DNA from: an uncultured Muribaculaceae bacterium
GTDB lineage: Bacteria; Bacteroidota; Bacteroidia; Bacteroidales; Muribaculaceae
DNA length: 19,130 nucleotides
Assembly: GCA_948788915.1 (NCBI GenBank)
Contig: CAQFOZ010000043.1
Coordinates: 1 to 19,130, forward strand
Direction of reading: 5' to 3'
A program made the translations under genes and the position numbers. The notes beneath the pieces were generated by a model, which saw only the letters and a program-made list of their open reading frames with translations, had not been told where the DNA came from and ran no database searches. Positions 7,915 through 15,261 of the stretch are shown here, piece after piece; within the stretch, counting starts at the first letter, position 1; each line of letters opens with the position of its first letter.

Positions 7915-9201
7915 TTATGCCCCAAAGTTGTCATAGTGTATACTTTCCGGTTCAACGCCAAGATCATATAACATCTTGTTCACTGCGTTGCTCATAGGAC
8001 CGGGACCGCACATATAATATTGTATGTCTTCAGGAGCTTCATGATTTTTGAGATATTTCTCATACATCACATTATGTACGAATCCGGGCGTGTATTCTAC
8101 ACCGGCAGCATCTGCCGCCGGATCAGGACGGTCAAGTGCCAGATAGAACTTAAAGTTTGGAAATTCTTTTTCCAGCTGAAGAAAATCGTTGAGATAAAAT
8201 ACTTCATTAAGTGCGCGGGCTCCGTAGAAGTAACTCATCTTGCGGTCTGTTGTCTTCAATGTTTTTGTCATCCACATTATCTGTGCCCTAAGTGGTGCCA
8301 TGCCGGCTCCGCCTCCTACCCATATCATCTCGGCTTTGGAGTCTGTGATAGGATGGAAATCTCCATAAGGACCACTCATCATAACCTTGTCTCCTGGTTT
8401 TAATGAAAAAATATAGGATGATGCAATTCCAGGCATTACATCTTGAAATCCGACTTCAGGTTTTGGCTTGAATGGTGGTGTGGCAATTCTCACTGTGAGC
8501 ATTATTCTGTCTCCTTCTTCCGGATAGTTGGCCATTGAATAGGCTCTGACTGTCTCTTCGTCATTTTCACATTTCAAACTGAAAAGACCGAATTTTTCCC
8601 ATGCCGGCAGATATTCTGGACCTATCAGAGATTTATCTATATCTTTGTCGTAGTCCATTTTGAATTTTGGGATGCGAATTTGCGCATAGGAACCCGGAAT
8701 GAAGTTCATATGTTCTCCCTCAGGCAGTTTTACAATAAATTCTTTGATGAATGTTGCTACGTTCCTGTTGGAAATAACCTCGCATTCCCATTCTTTGACA
8801 TCAAGTGCCGCCTCTGGTACACCTATTGCCATGTCTGATTTTACTTTCACCTGGCATCCGAGTCTCCAGTTATCTTTTATCTGTTTTCTGGTGAAATGGA
8901 CTGCTTCCGTTGGCAACATTTCCCCTCCTCCGGAGAAAACCTGTACTTTACACTGACCACAACTACCTTTGCCGCCACATGCTGATGAAAGGTGTATGTC
9001 TTTATTGACTAATGTTATGAGAAGTGAATTCCCACTTTCAACATGTAATAACTTTTTCCCGTCATTTACATCGATTGCAACTTCTCCTGTCTTTACAAGA
9101 AATTTTTTTGCAACAAGAAGGACTGCAACAAGAACTAAAACAATTCCGAGGAATGCTGCCGATGCCACAGCTATATTTCCCCATTGTATATCGCATATCA
9201 T
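7915..9201 (-). CDS. nqrF: Na+-translocating NADH:quinone reductase subunit F
   Basis: NqrF is the electron entry subunit of the Na+-pumping NADH:ubiquinone/menaquinone reductase. An N-terminal membrane anchor (about 9-30) is followed by a plant-ferredoxin-type [2Fe-2S] domain with Cys75, Cys81, Cys84 and Cys116. Next comes a ferredoxin-reductase module with FAD motif RAYSMANY (219-226) and NADH-binding GGGAGMAP (296-303). The C-terminus ends in the family-like DNFG. The 428-residue length is close to other NqrF. It is the last nqr gene, 4 bp after nqrE. Confidence 0.96.
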   Translation of the reverse strand: MICDIQWGNIAVASAAFLGIVLVLVAVLLVAKKFLVKTGEVAIDVNDGKKLLHVESGNSLLITLVNKDIHLSSACGGKGSCGQCKVQVFSGGGEMLPTEAVHFTRKQIKDNWRLGCQVKVKSDMAIGVPEAALDVKEWECEVISNRNVATFIKEFIVKLPEGEHMNFIPGSYAQIRIPKFKMDYDKDIDKSLIGPEYLPAWEKFGLFSLKCENDEETVRAYSMANYPEEGDRIMLTVRIATPPFKPKPEVGFQDVMPGIASSYIFSLKPGDKVMMSGPYGDFHPITDSKAEMIWVGGGAGMAPLRAQIMWMTKTLKTTDRKMSYFYGARALNEVFYLNDFLQLEKEFPNFKFYLALDRPDPAADAAGVEYTPGFVHNVMYEKYLKNHEAPEDIQYYMCGPGPMSNAVNKMLYDLGVEPESIHYDNFGA

Positions 9202-9205
9202 ACCT

Positions 9206-9820
9206 TTACAATTTTATTCCTAAGAAACTCATGAATGCAATTCCCATAAGTCCCGTGATTATAAATGTTATACCAATTCCCTGCAGAGGTTTGGGTACAT
9301 TACTGAAATCAAGCCGTTCCCTGATAGCTGCAAGACATACTATTGCGAGCAACCATCCGATACCGGAACCGACTCCATAAACTGTCGCTGTCCATGGATT
9401 CCCAAATTCTCTCTGCTGCATAAACAGTACGGCTCCAAGAATTGCACAGTTTACTGCAATAAGCGGAAGAAATATACCTAATGAATTGTATAGGGAAGGG
9501 GAGTATTTCTCTATTACCATTTCAAGTATCTGTACTAATGCCGCGATAACTGCTATAAACATTATCAAACCCAGAAATGAGAGATCTGCAGAAGCATATT
9601 CCTCTCCAAGCCAACTTAATGCCCCGGGTTTAAGTAAATACTCATCAATGCACCATGTCACAGGAAGTGCTATCATTAGGACAAAAGAGACTGCAACGCC
9701 GAGTCCGAATGCTGTCTTTACATTCTTTGAAACTGCAAGATATGAGCACATTCCAAGGAAGTAGGCGAATATCATGTTGTCGATAAATATCGACCGTATA
9801 AACAAATTGAGATTTTCCAT
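9206..9820 (-). CDS. nqrE: Na+-translocating NADH:quinone reductase subunit E
   Basis: NqrE is one of two homologous integral membrane subunits (with NqrD) that fold with inverted topology around an intramembrane iron-sulfur centre. The 204-residue protein is hydrophobic with about six membrane segments. Cys25 (FLGMCSYL) and Cys125 (VNCAILGA) occupy the positions of the known cluster ligands. The PWTATVYGVGSGIGW block is typical. It lies between nqrD (26-bp gap) and nqrF (4-bp gap). Confidence 0.95.
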   Translation of the reverse strand: MENLNLFIRSIFIDNMIFAYFLGMCSYLAVSKNVKTAFGLGVAVSFVLMIALPVTWCIDEYLLKPGALSWLGEEYASADLSFLGLIMFIAVIAALVQILEMVIEKYSPSLYNSLGIFLPLIAVNCAILGAVLFMQQREFGNPWTATVYGVGSGIGWLLAIVCLAAIRERLDFSNVPKPLQGIGITFIITGLMGIAFMSFLGIKL

Positions 9821-9846
9821 CAGAAATTCTTTTTAGTTTGTCTGTT

Positions 9847-10467
9847 CTATTCCTGAATATTTTTATTACCTGAACGATGTACCCATATTATACATCCGAC
9901 AACTATAAGTGCCATCGGAGGAAGAATCATGAGACCGTTGTTTGAATATCCTGCATCATACCATGATTGAGGCACAACTTGATAACCCATAAGTGTGCCG
10001 CTGCCGAACAACTCTCTGAAGAATGATACAATTATAAGAATTACACCATATCCTATGCCACTCCCTATTCCGTCAAGAAATGAATCCCACGGATTATTCG
10101 TCATTGCAAATGCTTCCAGGCGTCCCATGATAATACAGTTTGTTATTATCAGACCTATGAATACAGACAGCGCTTTACTTACTTCATAATTGTATGCCTT
10201 GAGCACTTGATCTACTATAACAACCAGTGCGGCAACAACAACTAATTGTACGATAATTCGGATGGATGACGGTATGGTTTTACGTATCAAGGATATGATG
10301 ACATTGGAAAATGCAACTACTGCAGTCACTGAGATTGCCATTACTATTGCCGGTTCCATTTTGGCCGTCACAGCCAATGCTGAACAGATACCCAATATCT
10401 GTACAATAACCGGATTGTCCTTTGAAATAGGATTAAGCAATGGGAGAAGTGCTTTATTATTTTTCAT
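9847..10467 (-). CDS. nqrD: Na+-translocating NADH:quinone reductase subunit D
   Basis: This is the 206-residue partner of NqrE, with about six membrane segments. Cys28 (ILGICSALAV) and Cys111 (TNCIIMGR) match the expected ligands of the NqrD/NqrE iron-sulfur centre. The block NPWDSFLDGIGSGIGY and the following FFRELFGSGTL are characteristic of NqrD and separate it from RnfE by context in an nqrA-F operon. It starts 13 bp after nqrC. Confidence 0.95.
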   Translation of the reverse strand: MKNNKALLPLLNPISKDNPVIVQILGICSALAVTAKMEPAIVMAISVTAVVAFSNVIISLIRKTIPSSIRIIVQLVVVAALVVIVDQVLKAYNYEVSKALSVFIGLIITNCIIMGRLEAFAMTNNPWDSFLDGIGSGIGYGVILIIVSFFRELFGSGTLMGYQVVPQSWYDAGYSNNGLMILPPMALIVVGCIIWVHRSGNKNIQE

Positions 10468-10480
10468 CTTGACTGATAAT

Positions 10481-11215
10481 TTATTGCAACACGTTAGTTT
10501 TATCTGTTGATTGACTCAGACTCTTAAGATAGTTTGAATAGGGGAGCAGCGAGTCTTTTAACATGCGCTGTACCCCCTGACTTGTTATTGTACCACCGCT
10601 TATTGCGTGGACATAGCTGCCCGAAGATGGCTCTTGTCCGTTCTTTACAACTTTTACTCCTTCAAAGTCACCATTGCTGTCAAACACATCTTTGCCTTCA
10701 AACTGACTGCTGAATGCAGGCTTCTCTATTTCGGCACCGAGCCCCGGGGTTTCGCCCTGATGTGCGAAATATGCTCCGTAGATTGTATTGCCATCGCTGT
10801 TGAATGCAATATATCCCCATATCGGTCCCCATAGACCGGCTCCATATACGGGAAGGATATATTTGTTTCCTGTATCTGTTTTGCATACAAATACCGGCAG
10901 AAGTCGTTCGTTGCCGGGCTTTTTTACTTCCTGCTTTACATTTACATCAAAAGCGGAAATATCTGAATCAACTTTCTCTCCGGACTCATTTACAATGAAT
11001 GATGCTGTGATATGATCATCGTATACCTCTGAAATGCTTTCTCCATCTTGTGGTGTGATAAGAGCAGCTGCCAATATCTGACGTTTTGTATCGTCTGCAT
11101 AATTCTTTTCCTGCATTGGATGTAGAACCTGGTAGACAACTGACAAGCCCACACCGACAAGTATTACAAGCACAGCAGCGTATATAATGGTATAAATATT
11201 ACTGTCTTTTTTCAT
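10481..11215 (-). CDS. nqrC: Na+-translocating NADH:quinone reductase subunit C
   Basis: NqrC has one N-terminal membrane anchor (about 8-29) and a periplasmic domain carrying covalently bound FMN. The 244-residue protein shows the family segments VYGAGLWGPIWGYIAF and GETPGLGAEI. The flavinylation site reads S206-G-G-T209-I-T-S where the textbook motif is S-G-A-T-x-T-S; the acceptor Thr209 is retained, so the change to Gly looks tolerable. Attachment of the FMN requires an ApbE flavin transferase, and no apbE gene is in the window. Gaps are 13 bp to nqrD and 9 bp from nqrB. Confidence 0.94.
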   Translation of the reverse strand: MKKDSNIYTIIYAAVLVILVGVGLSVVYQVLHPMQEKNYADDTKRQILAAALITPQDGESISEVYDDHITASFIVNESGEKVDSDISAFDVNVKQEVKKPGNERLLPVFVCKTDTGNKYILPVYGAGLWGPIWGYIAFNSDGNTIYGAYFAHQGETPGLGAEIEKPAFSSQFEGKDVFDSNGDFEGVKVVKNGQEPSSGSYVHAISGGTITSQGVQRMLKDSLLPYSNYLKSLSQSTDKTNVLQ

Positions 11216-11224
11216 AACTCTTCC

Positions 11225-12421
11225 TTATTTAGTTATTTCTACCGCACGTTTCATACGTTTCCTGACATTGGCATTGACTACGCACCAGTCGATAAGCGGA
11301 GCAAAACAGTTCATCAAAAGCACGGCAAGCATAGCACCTTCAGGATATCCGGTATTGTAGCATCTGATGAGAATTGCAATCACTCCGATCAGAAAACCGT
11401 ATATATATTTTCCTATATTGGTGCGACAAGCTGTAACCGGATCTGTAGCCATAAATACTATTGCAAACAAGAATCCTCCTAACATAAGTTGTTGAACTGG
11501 CTCAAGATTGCTTACAGGATATAGGGGACTCGCAAAATTGTGTGCAAGCACAGACATAAGGAATCCTCCGACAAGTCCAGAACATATTATGCGCCAGCTT
11601 GCTATACCACTGATCAGAAGAATTGCAGCTCCTATGAGGATGCATAATGTGGATGTCTCTCCCCATGACCCAGGATATAGACCGAAAAACAGGTCGCTTA
11701 GTGATAATGGATCGCCTAAGACTCCCGTAACGGTTGCATCTGTTCCGGTTGAGGAGGCAAGTTGTCCTAAAGGTGTGGCACCGGAATATCCGTCTACTCC
11801 TACAGTTTTGTCTAAAGAGACAAAAACGGAGTCTCCACTCATTTTGGCCGGATAACTGAAGAATAAAAATGCTCTGGCTGCCAATGCAACATTCATAAAA
11901 TTGTAGCCTGTGCCTCCGAATACCTCTTTCACAAATATAACCGAGAATGCAACTGCTATTGCAAGCATCCAGCATGGAGTGTCTACAGGACAAATCATCG
12001 GAATAAGTATACCTGATACAAGAAATCCCTCTTGAACCTCATGCCCTCTGATCTGCGCTATTACAAATTCAATGCCGAGTCCTACGATATATGCGGTAAG
12101 AATTTGTGGTAAAACCGCAAACAACCCATAGATAAAGCATTCCCAAACACCGGGGTTTAAACCGGTCGCAGCCAGGAAATGCTGATAACCTACATTCCAC
12201 ATACCAAACAAACAGCATGGCATGAGTGAGAGAACCACCATGATCATAACGCGTTTTGAATCGTTGGAGTCGTGGATATGAACTCCGCTCTTTGATGTTT
12301 TATTGGGCGTGTACAAAAATGTATAAAAGGCATCAAAAACTGAACTTAAGTTTTCGTATTTCCCGCCTTTTTCAAACAAGGGTTTGATCTTGTTGTCTAT
12401 TTTGTTTTTTAGTGTACTCAT
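11225..12421 (-). CDS. nqrB: Na+-translocating NADH:quinone reductase subunit B
   Basis: NqrB is the large membrane subunit thought to hold the main Na+ path, riboflavin and a covalently bound FMN. The 398-residue protein has about ten hydrophobic segments. The flavinylation motif S213-G-A-T216-P-L is intact. GHEVQEGFLVSGILIPMICP and FATDPVTAC-like FMATDPVTACRTN are typical NqrB/RnfD blocks. The long N-terminal cytoplasmic stretch before the first membrane segment favours NqrB over RnfD, as does the operon. Confidence 0.95.
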   Translation of the reverse strand: MSTLKNKIDNKIKPLFEKGGKYENLSSVFDAFYTFLYTPNKTSKSGVHIHDSNDSKRVMIMVVLSLMPCCLFGMWNVGYQHFLAATGLNPGVWECFIYGLFAVLPQILTAYIVGLGIEFVIAQIRGHEVQEGFLVSGILIPMICPVDTPCWMLAIAVAFSVIFVKEVFGGTGYNFMNVALAARAFLFFSYPAKMSGDSVFVSLDKTVGVDGYSGATPLGQLASSTGTDATVTGVLGDPLSLSDLFFGLYPGSWGETSTLCILIGAAILLISGIASWRIICSGLVGGFLMSVLAHNFASPLYPVSNLEPVQQLMLGGFLFAIVFMATDPVTACRTNIGKYIYGFLIGVIAILIRCYNTGYPEGAMLAVLLMNCFAPLIDWCVVNANVRKRMKRAVEITK

Positions 12422-12438
12422 TATAATCGTATTTTTGG

Positions 12439-13761
12439 CTATAATGTCTCCTTGCGAAGATAGTCGAGACCTTCCCTCACAATTTTCTGTAGTTCCATTT
12501 TTGAGGAGTCAACAAATTCCGCAAGCGCAAAATCTTCCGGTGCAACTTCATATATTCCTCGTTGTTCCATCTTTTCGATATTCTTTGCAATAATAGCCTT
12601 GAGAAGGTATTCCGGATATATATCCATTGGAAATACTTTGTCGTACTCACCGCTCATTATCATGGCTCTTTCTCCCCCTTTGATTCGCGCGTCGAAGTGG
12701 AACGGTTTTGAAAGCCCCCTGAGAAATGCTGGAAACGCATGACTGACACTATATCTCTTAGGATTGATAGATGCCCATCCCATAAATTCGTCATTCTTGT
12801 CTCCCTCTTCAATTACTGTGATCTGTCGGTAGGGATAGTGTATGAAGCCTGTATCCCGTTCTACTTTTATACCTGTCAGCACATTCCCGGAAATTATACG
12901 GATATCTTTCTTGTCATCAGATAAGGATTGTTTCAGAACTGTTGATACTTTTGCACCGAAGTATGTGTCAACCACGTGTGCATGATCAACTTCTGAACCA
13001 TTAATGATGATTTTGGCTGTATAGTCGGGATTTCCGGTCTTTATCAGCTTGCCTATGCGGCATGCTGTCAGGGCGTCAAGCATCCATACTGTCTCTCCTT
13101 TGTTTACAGGAGAAATTGCTGCCATTTGTGTTCCGGTGTTTCCGGCAGGATGTGGACCTGCAAATTCGTAGACTAAGGCAACTTTAGATGATATACCGCT
13201 TCCCGGTCTTATCCCTAAATATACTTTGCCAGTTGTTAATTGAGAAAGAGCTTCTAAACCGGATTCAAGATACTCCTTTAAGGGATTGTCAAGTATATCA
13301 CCTGCAAGGGGCGCTGAATCAAAAGCTGTAACAAAAATGTTGACCGGTATAGAATTTGTCTGCGGAACAATGTCAAAAGGACGCTGTCTTATCAGTGACA
13401 GATAACCGTATTTCGATATTTTTTGAAGAATAGAAAGAGATTCATCAGCTTTTATGCATGTTTGATCCCCTCCTTTTTCAATAGACAGATACTCGATTTT
13501 ACGTCTTTCTCCACGTTTTATCTCTGTTACCGTACCTCCCACAGGAGCGCAAAGCGTAATTTCAGGATTCTCTTTAGCGTAAAACAGACAATTCCCGGCT
13601 AAGACTTTATCACCCTCACGTACGGCAGCTTTCCATGTGTATCCGGGAAAGTCGTCTGGAGTGATTGCAAAAAGCGTGGAATTGTCTTTGATGCATGATT
13701 CTATGGTTTTGGACTCTATATTGATATCCAGCCCCTTTTTTATTTTGATCAATCTACCCAT
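12439..13761 (-). CDS. nqrA: Na+-translocating NADH:quinone reductase subunit A
   Basis: NqrA is the peripheral cytoplasmic subunit. The 440-residue protein begins IKIKKGLDINIES, includes GGTVTEIKRGERRK (a biotinyl/lipoyl-like hammerhead segment), the central NIFVTAFDSAPLAGD and the PRYS-like block ending in GWASINPKRYSVSHAF, all typical of NqrA. It is the first gene of the six-gene nqr operon, and its ATG at 13761 faces a repeat-filled intergenic region. The 86 bp upstream are AT-rich and must contain at least part of the operon promoter, but I find no convincing TAnnTTTG on the minus strand. Confidence 0.95.
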   Translation of the reverse strand: MGRLIKIKKGLDINIESKTIESCIKDNSTLFAITPDDFPGYTWKAAVREGDKVLAGNCLFYAKENPEITLCAPVGGTVTEIKRGERRKIEYLSIEKGGDQTCIKADESLSILQKISKYGYLSLIRQRPFDIVPQTNSIPVNIFVTAFDSAPLAGDILDNPLKEYLESGLEALSQLTTGKVYLGIRPGSGISSKVALVYEFAGPHPAGNTGTQMAAISPVNKGETVWMLDALTACRIGKLIKTGNPDYTAKIIINGSEVDHAHVVDTYFGAKVSTVLKQSLSDDKKDIRIISGNVLTGIKVERDTGFIHYPYRQITVIEEGDKNDEFMGWASINPKRYSVSHAFPAFLRGLSKPFHFDARIKGGERAMIMSGEYDKVFPMDIYPEYLLKAIIAKNIEKMEQRGIYEVAPEDFALAEFVDSSKMELQKIVREGLDYLRKETL

Positions 13762-13847
13762 GCGTTTAAGATTTGTAGATATAGTTTATAATTAACCGTA
13801 TAGATAATAGCGTGTTCGCTTGTAACATTGGTTCACTCAAAGATAGA

Positions 13848-13984
13848 TTTTGGAGGAAATTTCTCAAGTTGAAGAAGCATAGCAGACTATACAACTGTTG
13901 GGACTTGGATAAATTAACCCGAAGACTCCTTTATGTGAGCTGATTGAATTTAGCAACTACTCTCTAAAATTAAATCAGTGTTAA
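13848..13984 (+). repeat. Decayed copy of the MITE-like repeat
   Basis: The stretch around CTCAAGTTGAAGAAG (from 13862) resembles CTCAAGTTGAGAAGG of the intact copy at 14181-14369. A shared GACTTGG occurs further on, and a worn right terminus AAATTAAATCAGTG lies near 13967-13980. The left terminus is not recognisable. The assignment rests on hand alignment of short blocks in the same order. Confidence 0.5.
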
Positions 13985-13995
13985 AAGTATACACA

Positions 13996-14180
13996 CTCTA
14001 AAACTGTTTAAATTTAAGTTCCAGCGATTTTGAGAATTCTTCCAATAGATTTTGCAATGTTGAGAAAGTCCTCATGCGGGCTTCACAACAGACGAAATCT
14101 GGTAGAATACACCTTAACGATTATTAAAATCAGGGCACTTAAATCACAATATAATACATGTCTTAAATTTAACTGGTTTC
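13996..14180 (+). repeat. MITE-like repeat, copy 1
   Basis: The left end AAAACTGTTTAAATTTAAG (from 14000) is the approximate inverted complement of the right end CTTAAATTTAACTGGTTTCT (14162-14181), giving terminal inverted repeats of about 20 bp around a body of about 140 bp. The body shares TTTTGAG and TTGAGAA blocks with copy 2 in the same order but has diverged. No ORF of substance is present. Its right end abuts the left end of copy 2 head to tail. Confidence 0.65.
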
Positions 14181-14369
14181 TAAGAAACTGTTTAAATTTA
14201 TTTTTGAGGAATTTTGAGAGTCGTTTTTGAGATGGTTCCTCAAGTTGAGAAGGGAGAAACCTGTCGGTTTTGACCGCCTTGACTTGGCGGAAACAGCCTA
14301 AAAGAACCTCAAAATTACCGAAAGAATAATTATATAATTTTTTCGTAATAAATTTAATCAGTTTCTAAG
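14181..14369 (+). repeat. MITE-like repeat, copy 2 (best preserved)
   Basis: Left terminus AGAAACTGTTTAAATTTATT (14183-14202) and right terminus AATAAATTTAATCAGTTTCT (14347-14366) are inverted complements with one mismatch. Inside, AATTTTGAG (from 14210) can pair with CTCAAAATT (from 14308), and CCGCC at 14274-14278 pairs with GGCGG at 14286-14290, so the element can fold on itself. At about 190 bp with no ORF, it fits a non-autonomous element mobilised by a transposase encoded elsewhere. Its right half recurs at 1-59. Confidence 0.75.
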
Positions 14370-14401
14370 ATTGTAAAATTACTAAATATTGAACAACTAA
14401 C

Positions 14402-14441
14402 AAAAAAAGCTCCCGCCTAATTTTAGTGGGGTGGTTTTTTT
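14402..14441. terminator. Imperfect A-stem-T terminator-like inverted repeat
   Basis: An 18-base arm (14402-14419) faces an 18-base arm (14424-14441) across a four-base loop. The A7/T7 outer pairs, CCC/GGG and CTA/TAG match, but several inner positions do not. The A and T tracts on either side would suit a bidirectional terminator. There is no intact gene immediately next to it, so it may be left over from a lost gene. Confidence 0.4.
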
Positions 14442-14583
14442 CTTGTCTTTTTACCCCCAGATGTTTCATTTTAACCTTTTATTTAATGATACACGCTACC
14501 CATTCGCTACCCCAAGGCTTCAAAAAATCTTCTAAAAAAAGTGTCCTTTAGCTCGAATGTCAGCCTATGGCTGGCCTCAATAG

Positions 14584-14640
14584 TAAGTGTCATCAAAACC
14601 TGCGATAATTTTCGCAGAACATTTGAGAATAAAACACTTA
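14584..14640. repeat. Nested inverted repeat
   Basis: TAAGTGT at 14584-14590 is the perfect complement of ACACTTA at 14634-14640. Within it, CTGCGA at 14600-14605 pairs perfectly with TCGCAG at 14612-14617 around a six-base loop. The function is unknown; it could be part of an RNA structure or a protein binding site. Confidence 0.55.
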
Positions 14641-14892
14641 TCTTAAAATTATATAACCTGTTTTCGGACCTCAAAATCCTCAAATTTCACGCTCTTTAAC
14701 ATCTGCAAATTACGTTTTGGGATAGTGAGTGATTAACATATTGTAATTCAATAATATCGTTCAAAATAGATTGTAAAATTAATACCCATACAATCGTGGG
14801 ATAGCAGAATGGATATCAAGAGTGTAATTATTAGTTGTGAATGTTTTTTATGTTTTACAGCACAAAATAATATGATATTCAAATATTATCAC

Positions 14893-14900
14893 TAAATTTG
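14893..14900 (+). promoter_or_regulatory. Candidate Bacteroidetes -7 promoter element
   Basis: TAAATTTG is an exact match to the Bacteroidetes -7 consensus TAnnTTTG. It sits where AT-rich DNA gives way to the GC-richer hairpin leader, which would place the transcript start at about 14907. I do not see a TTTG-type -33 element at the expected distance, so this is a single-box call. Confidence 0.42.
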
Positions 14901-14958
14901 CGACCGCAGACCGCAAAGCAGAAGCCCGGTCGGGTTCAAGCGGCGGGTTGCAGACATA

Positions 14959-15123
14959 ATGGAAAGCGTTTACTTACGCTCTTTCTTGACAATCGGAAAT
15001 CTCGCAAATTTCAAGTCACTGTCAAGAATGAAGCAAACTATAGATGCATGTGGATATGTATATTCCGCCAACGGCAAGCACGCGAGTGTCGGCTCTTGGT
15101 GTTTTTACACATATTCTGCGTGA
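14959..15123 (+). CDS. 54-codon leader ORF in frame with the FRG gene, ended by TGA
   Basis: The ATG at 14959 opens a 54-residue reading frame ending ..GSWCFYTYSA and a TGA at 15121-15123. After the TGA, the same frame stays open through an ATG at 15151 and on into the FRG-domain gene. The product has no domain I can name. Similar peptide strings come to mind from short hypothetical proteins in Bacteroides genomes, which I could not check. The surrounding DNA is hairpin-rich: GCTCGTTC and GAACGAGC flank about 30 bases from 15139, and GCGTGAG (from 15118) matches CTCACGC (from 15201). It may be a translated leader, or a structured RNA whose frame is incidental. Confidence 0.4.
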   Translation: MESVYLRSFLTIGNLANFKSLSRMKQTIDACGYVYSANGKHASVGSWCFYTYSA

Positions 15124-15261
15124 GGCTTCTGCAAGTTTGCTCGTTCAACAGTGATGGGCTATGCGAGAGCCTCCGATTGTGGAACGAGCAACGGTACGGC
15201 TCTCACGCTTTTTCTTTATAAACCAATCGCCAACGAGGTGAGCCCTGCGGCAGACGAAAAC

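Larger units (their letters stand above)
14382..14892. other. Gene-free, AT-rich stretch between two exact 14-bp repeats and the accessory genes
   Basis: No convincing gene was found here. The 14-mer AGATTGTAAAATTA occurs exactly at 14368-14381 and 14768-14781, 400 bp apart. Other visible items are a short direct repeat CGCTACCCATTCGCTACCC (from 14509), a hairpin CAGCC-TAT-GGCTG at 14561-14573, a nested inverted repeat at 14584-14640 and a 7-bp inverted repeat GATTGTA/TACAATC at 14769-14795. The region looks like a remnant or junction between repeats and the island downstream. Confidence 0.6.

Noticed and set aside
8020..8403. 127-codon plus-strand ORF
   Set aside because: It is antisense to the conserved NAD-binding part of nqrF and shows no recognisable domain.
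11502..11993. 163-codon minus-strand ORF
   Set aside because: It lies on the same strand as nqrB but in another frame, full of Cys, Arg and His; nqrB is intact through it.
13762..13847. Search for an nqr promoter
   Set aside because: The minus strand here has a TTTG near the far end but no TAnnTTTG at a workable spacing, so no site is called.
14030..14230. 66-codon plus-strand ORF
   Set aside because: It crosses the junction of two repeat copies, so its reading frame is an accident of the stacked repeats.
14365..14469. 34-codon minus-strand ORF beginning MKHLGVKRQ
   Set aside because: It runs straight through the terminator-like inverted repeat and into the end of the MITE copy; there is no domain, no neighbour and no sign of translation.
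13762..14900. CRISPR array or tRNA cluster as explanation for the repeats
   Set aside because: The repeats are 140-190 bp with inverted ends and no regular short spacers; no cloverleaf was recognised.
14898..15221. 107-codon plus-strand ORF over the leader
   Set aside because: It begins at a TTG, is rich in Cys and Arg, and lies in a different phase from the leader ORF and FRG gene. It looks like an alternate-frame reading of the structured leader.
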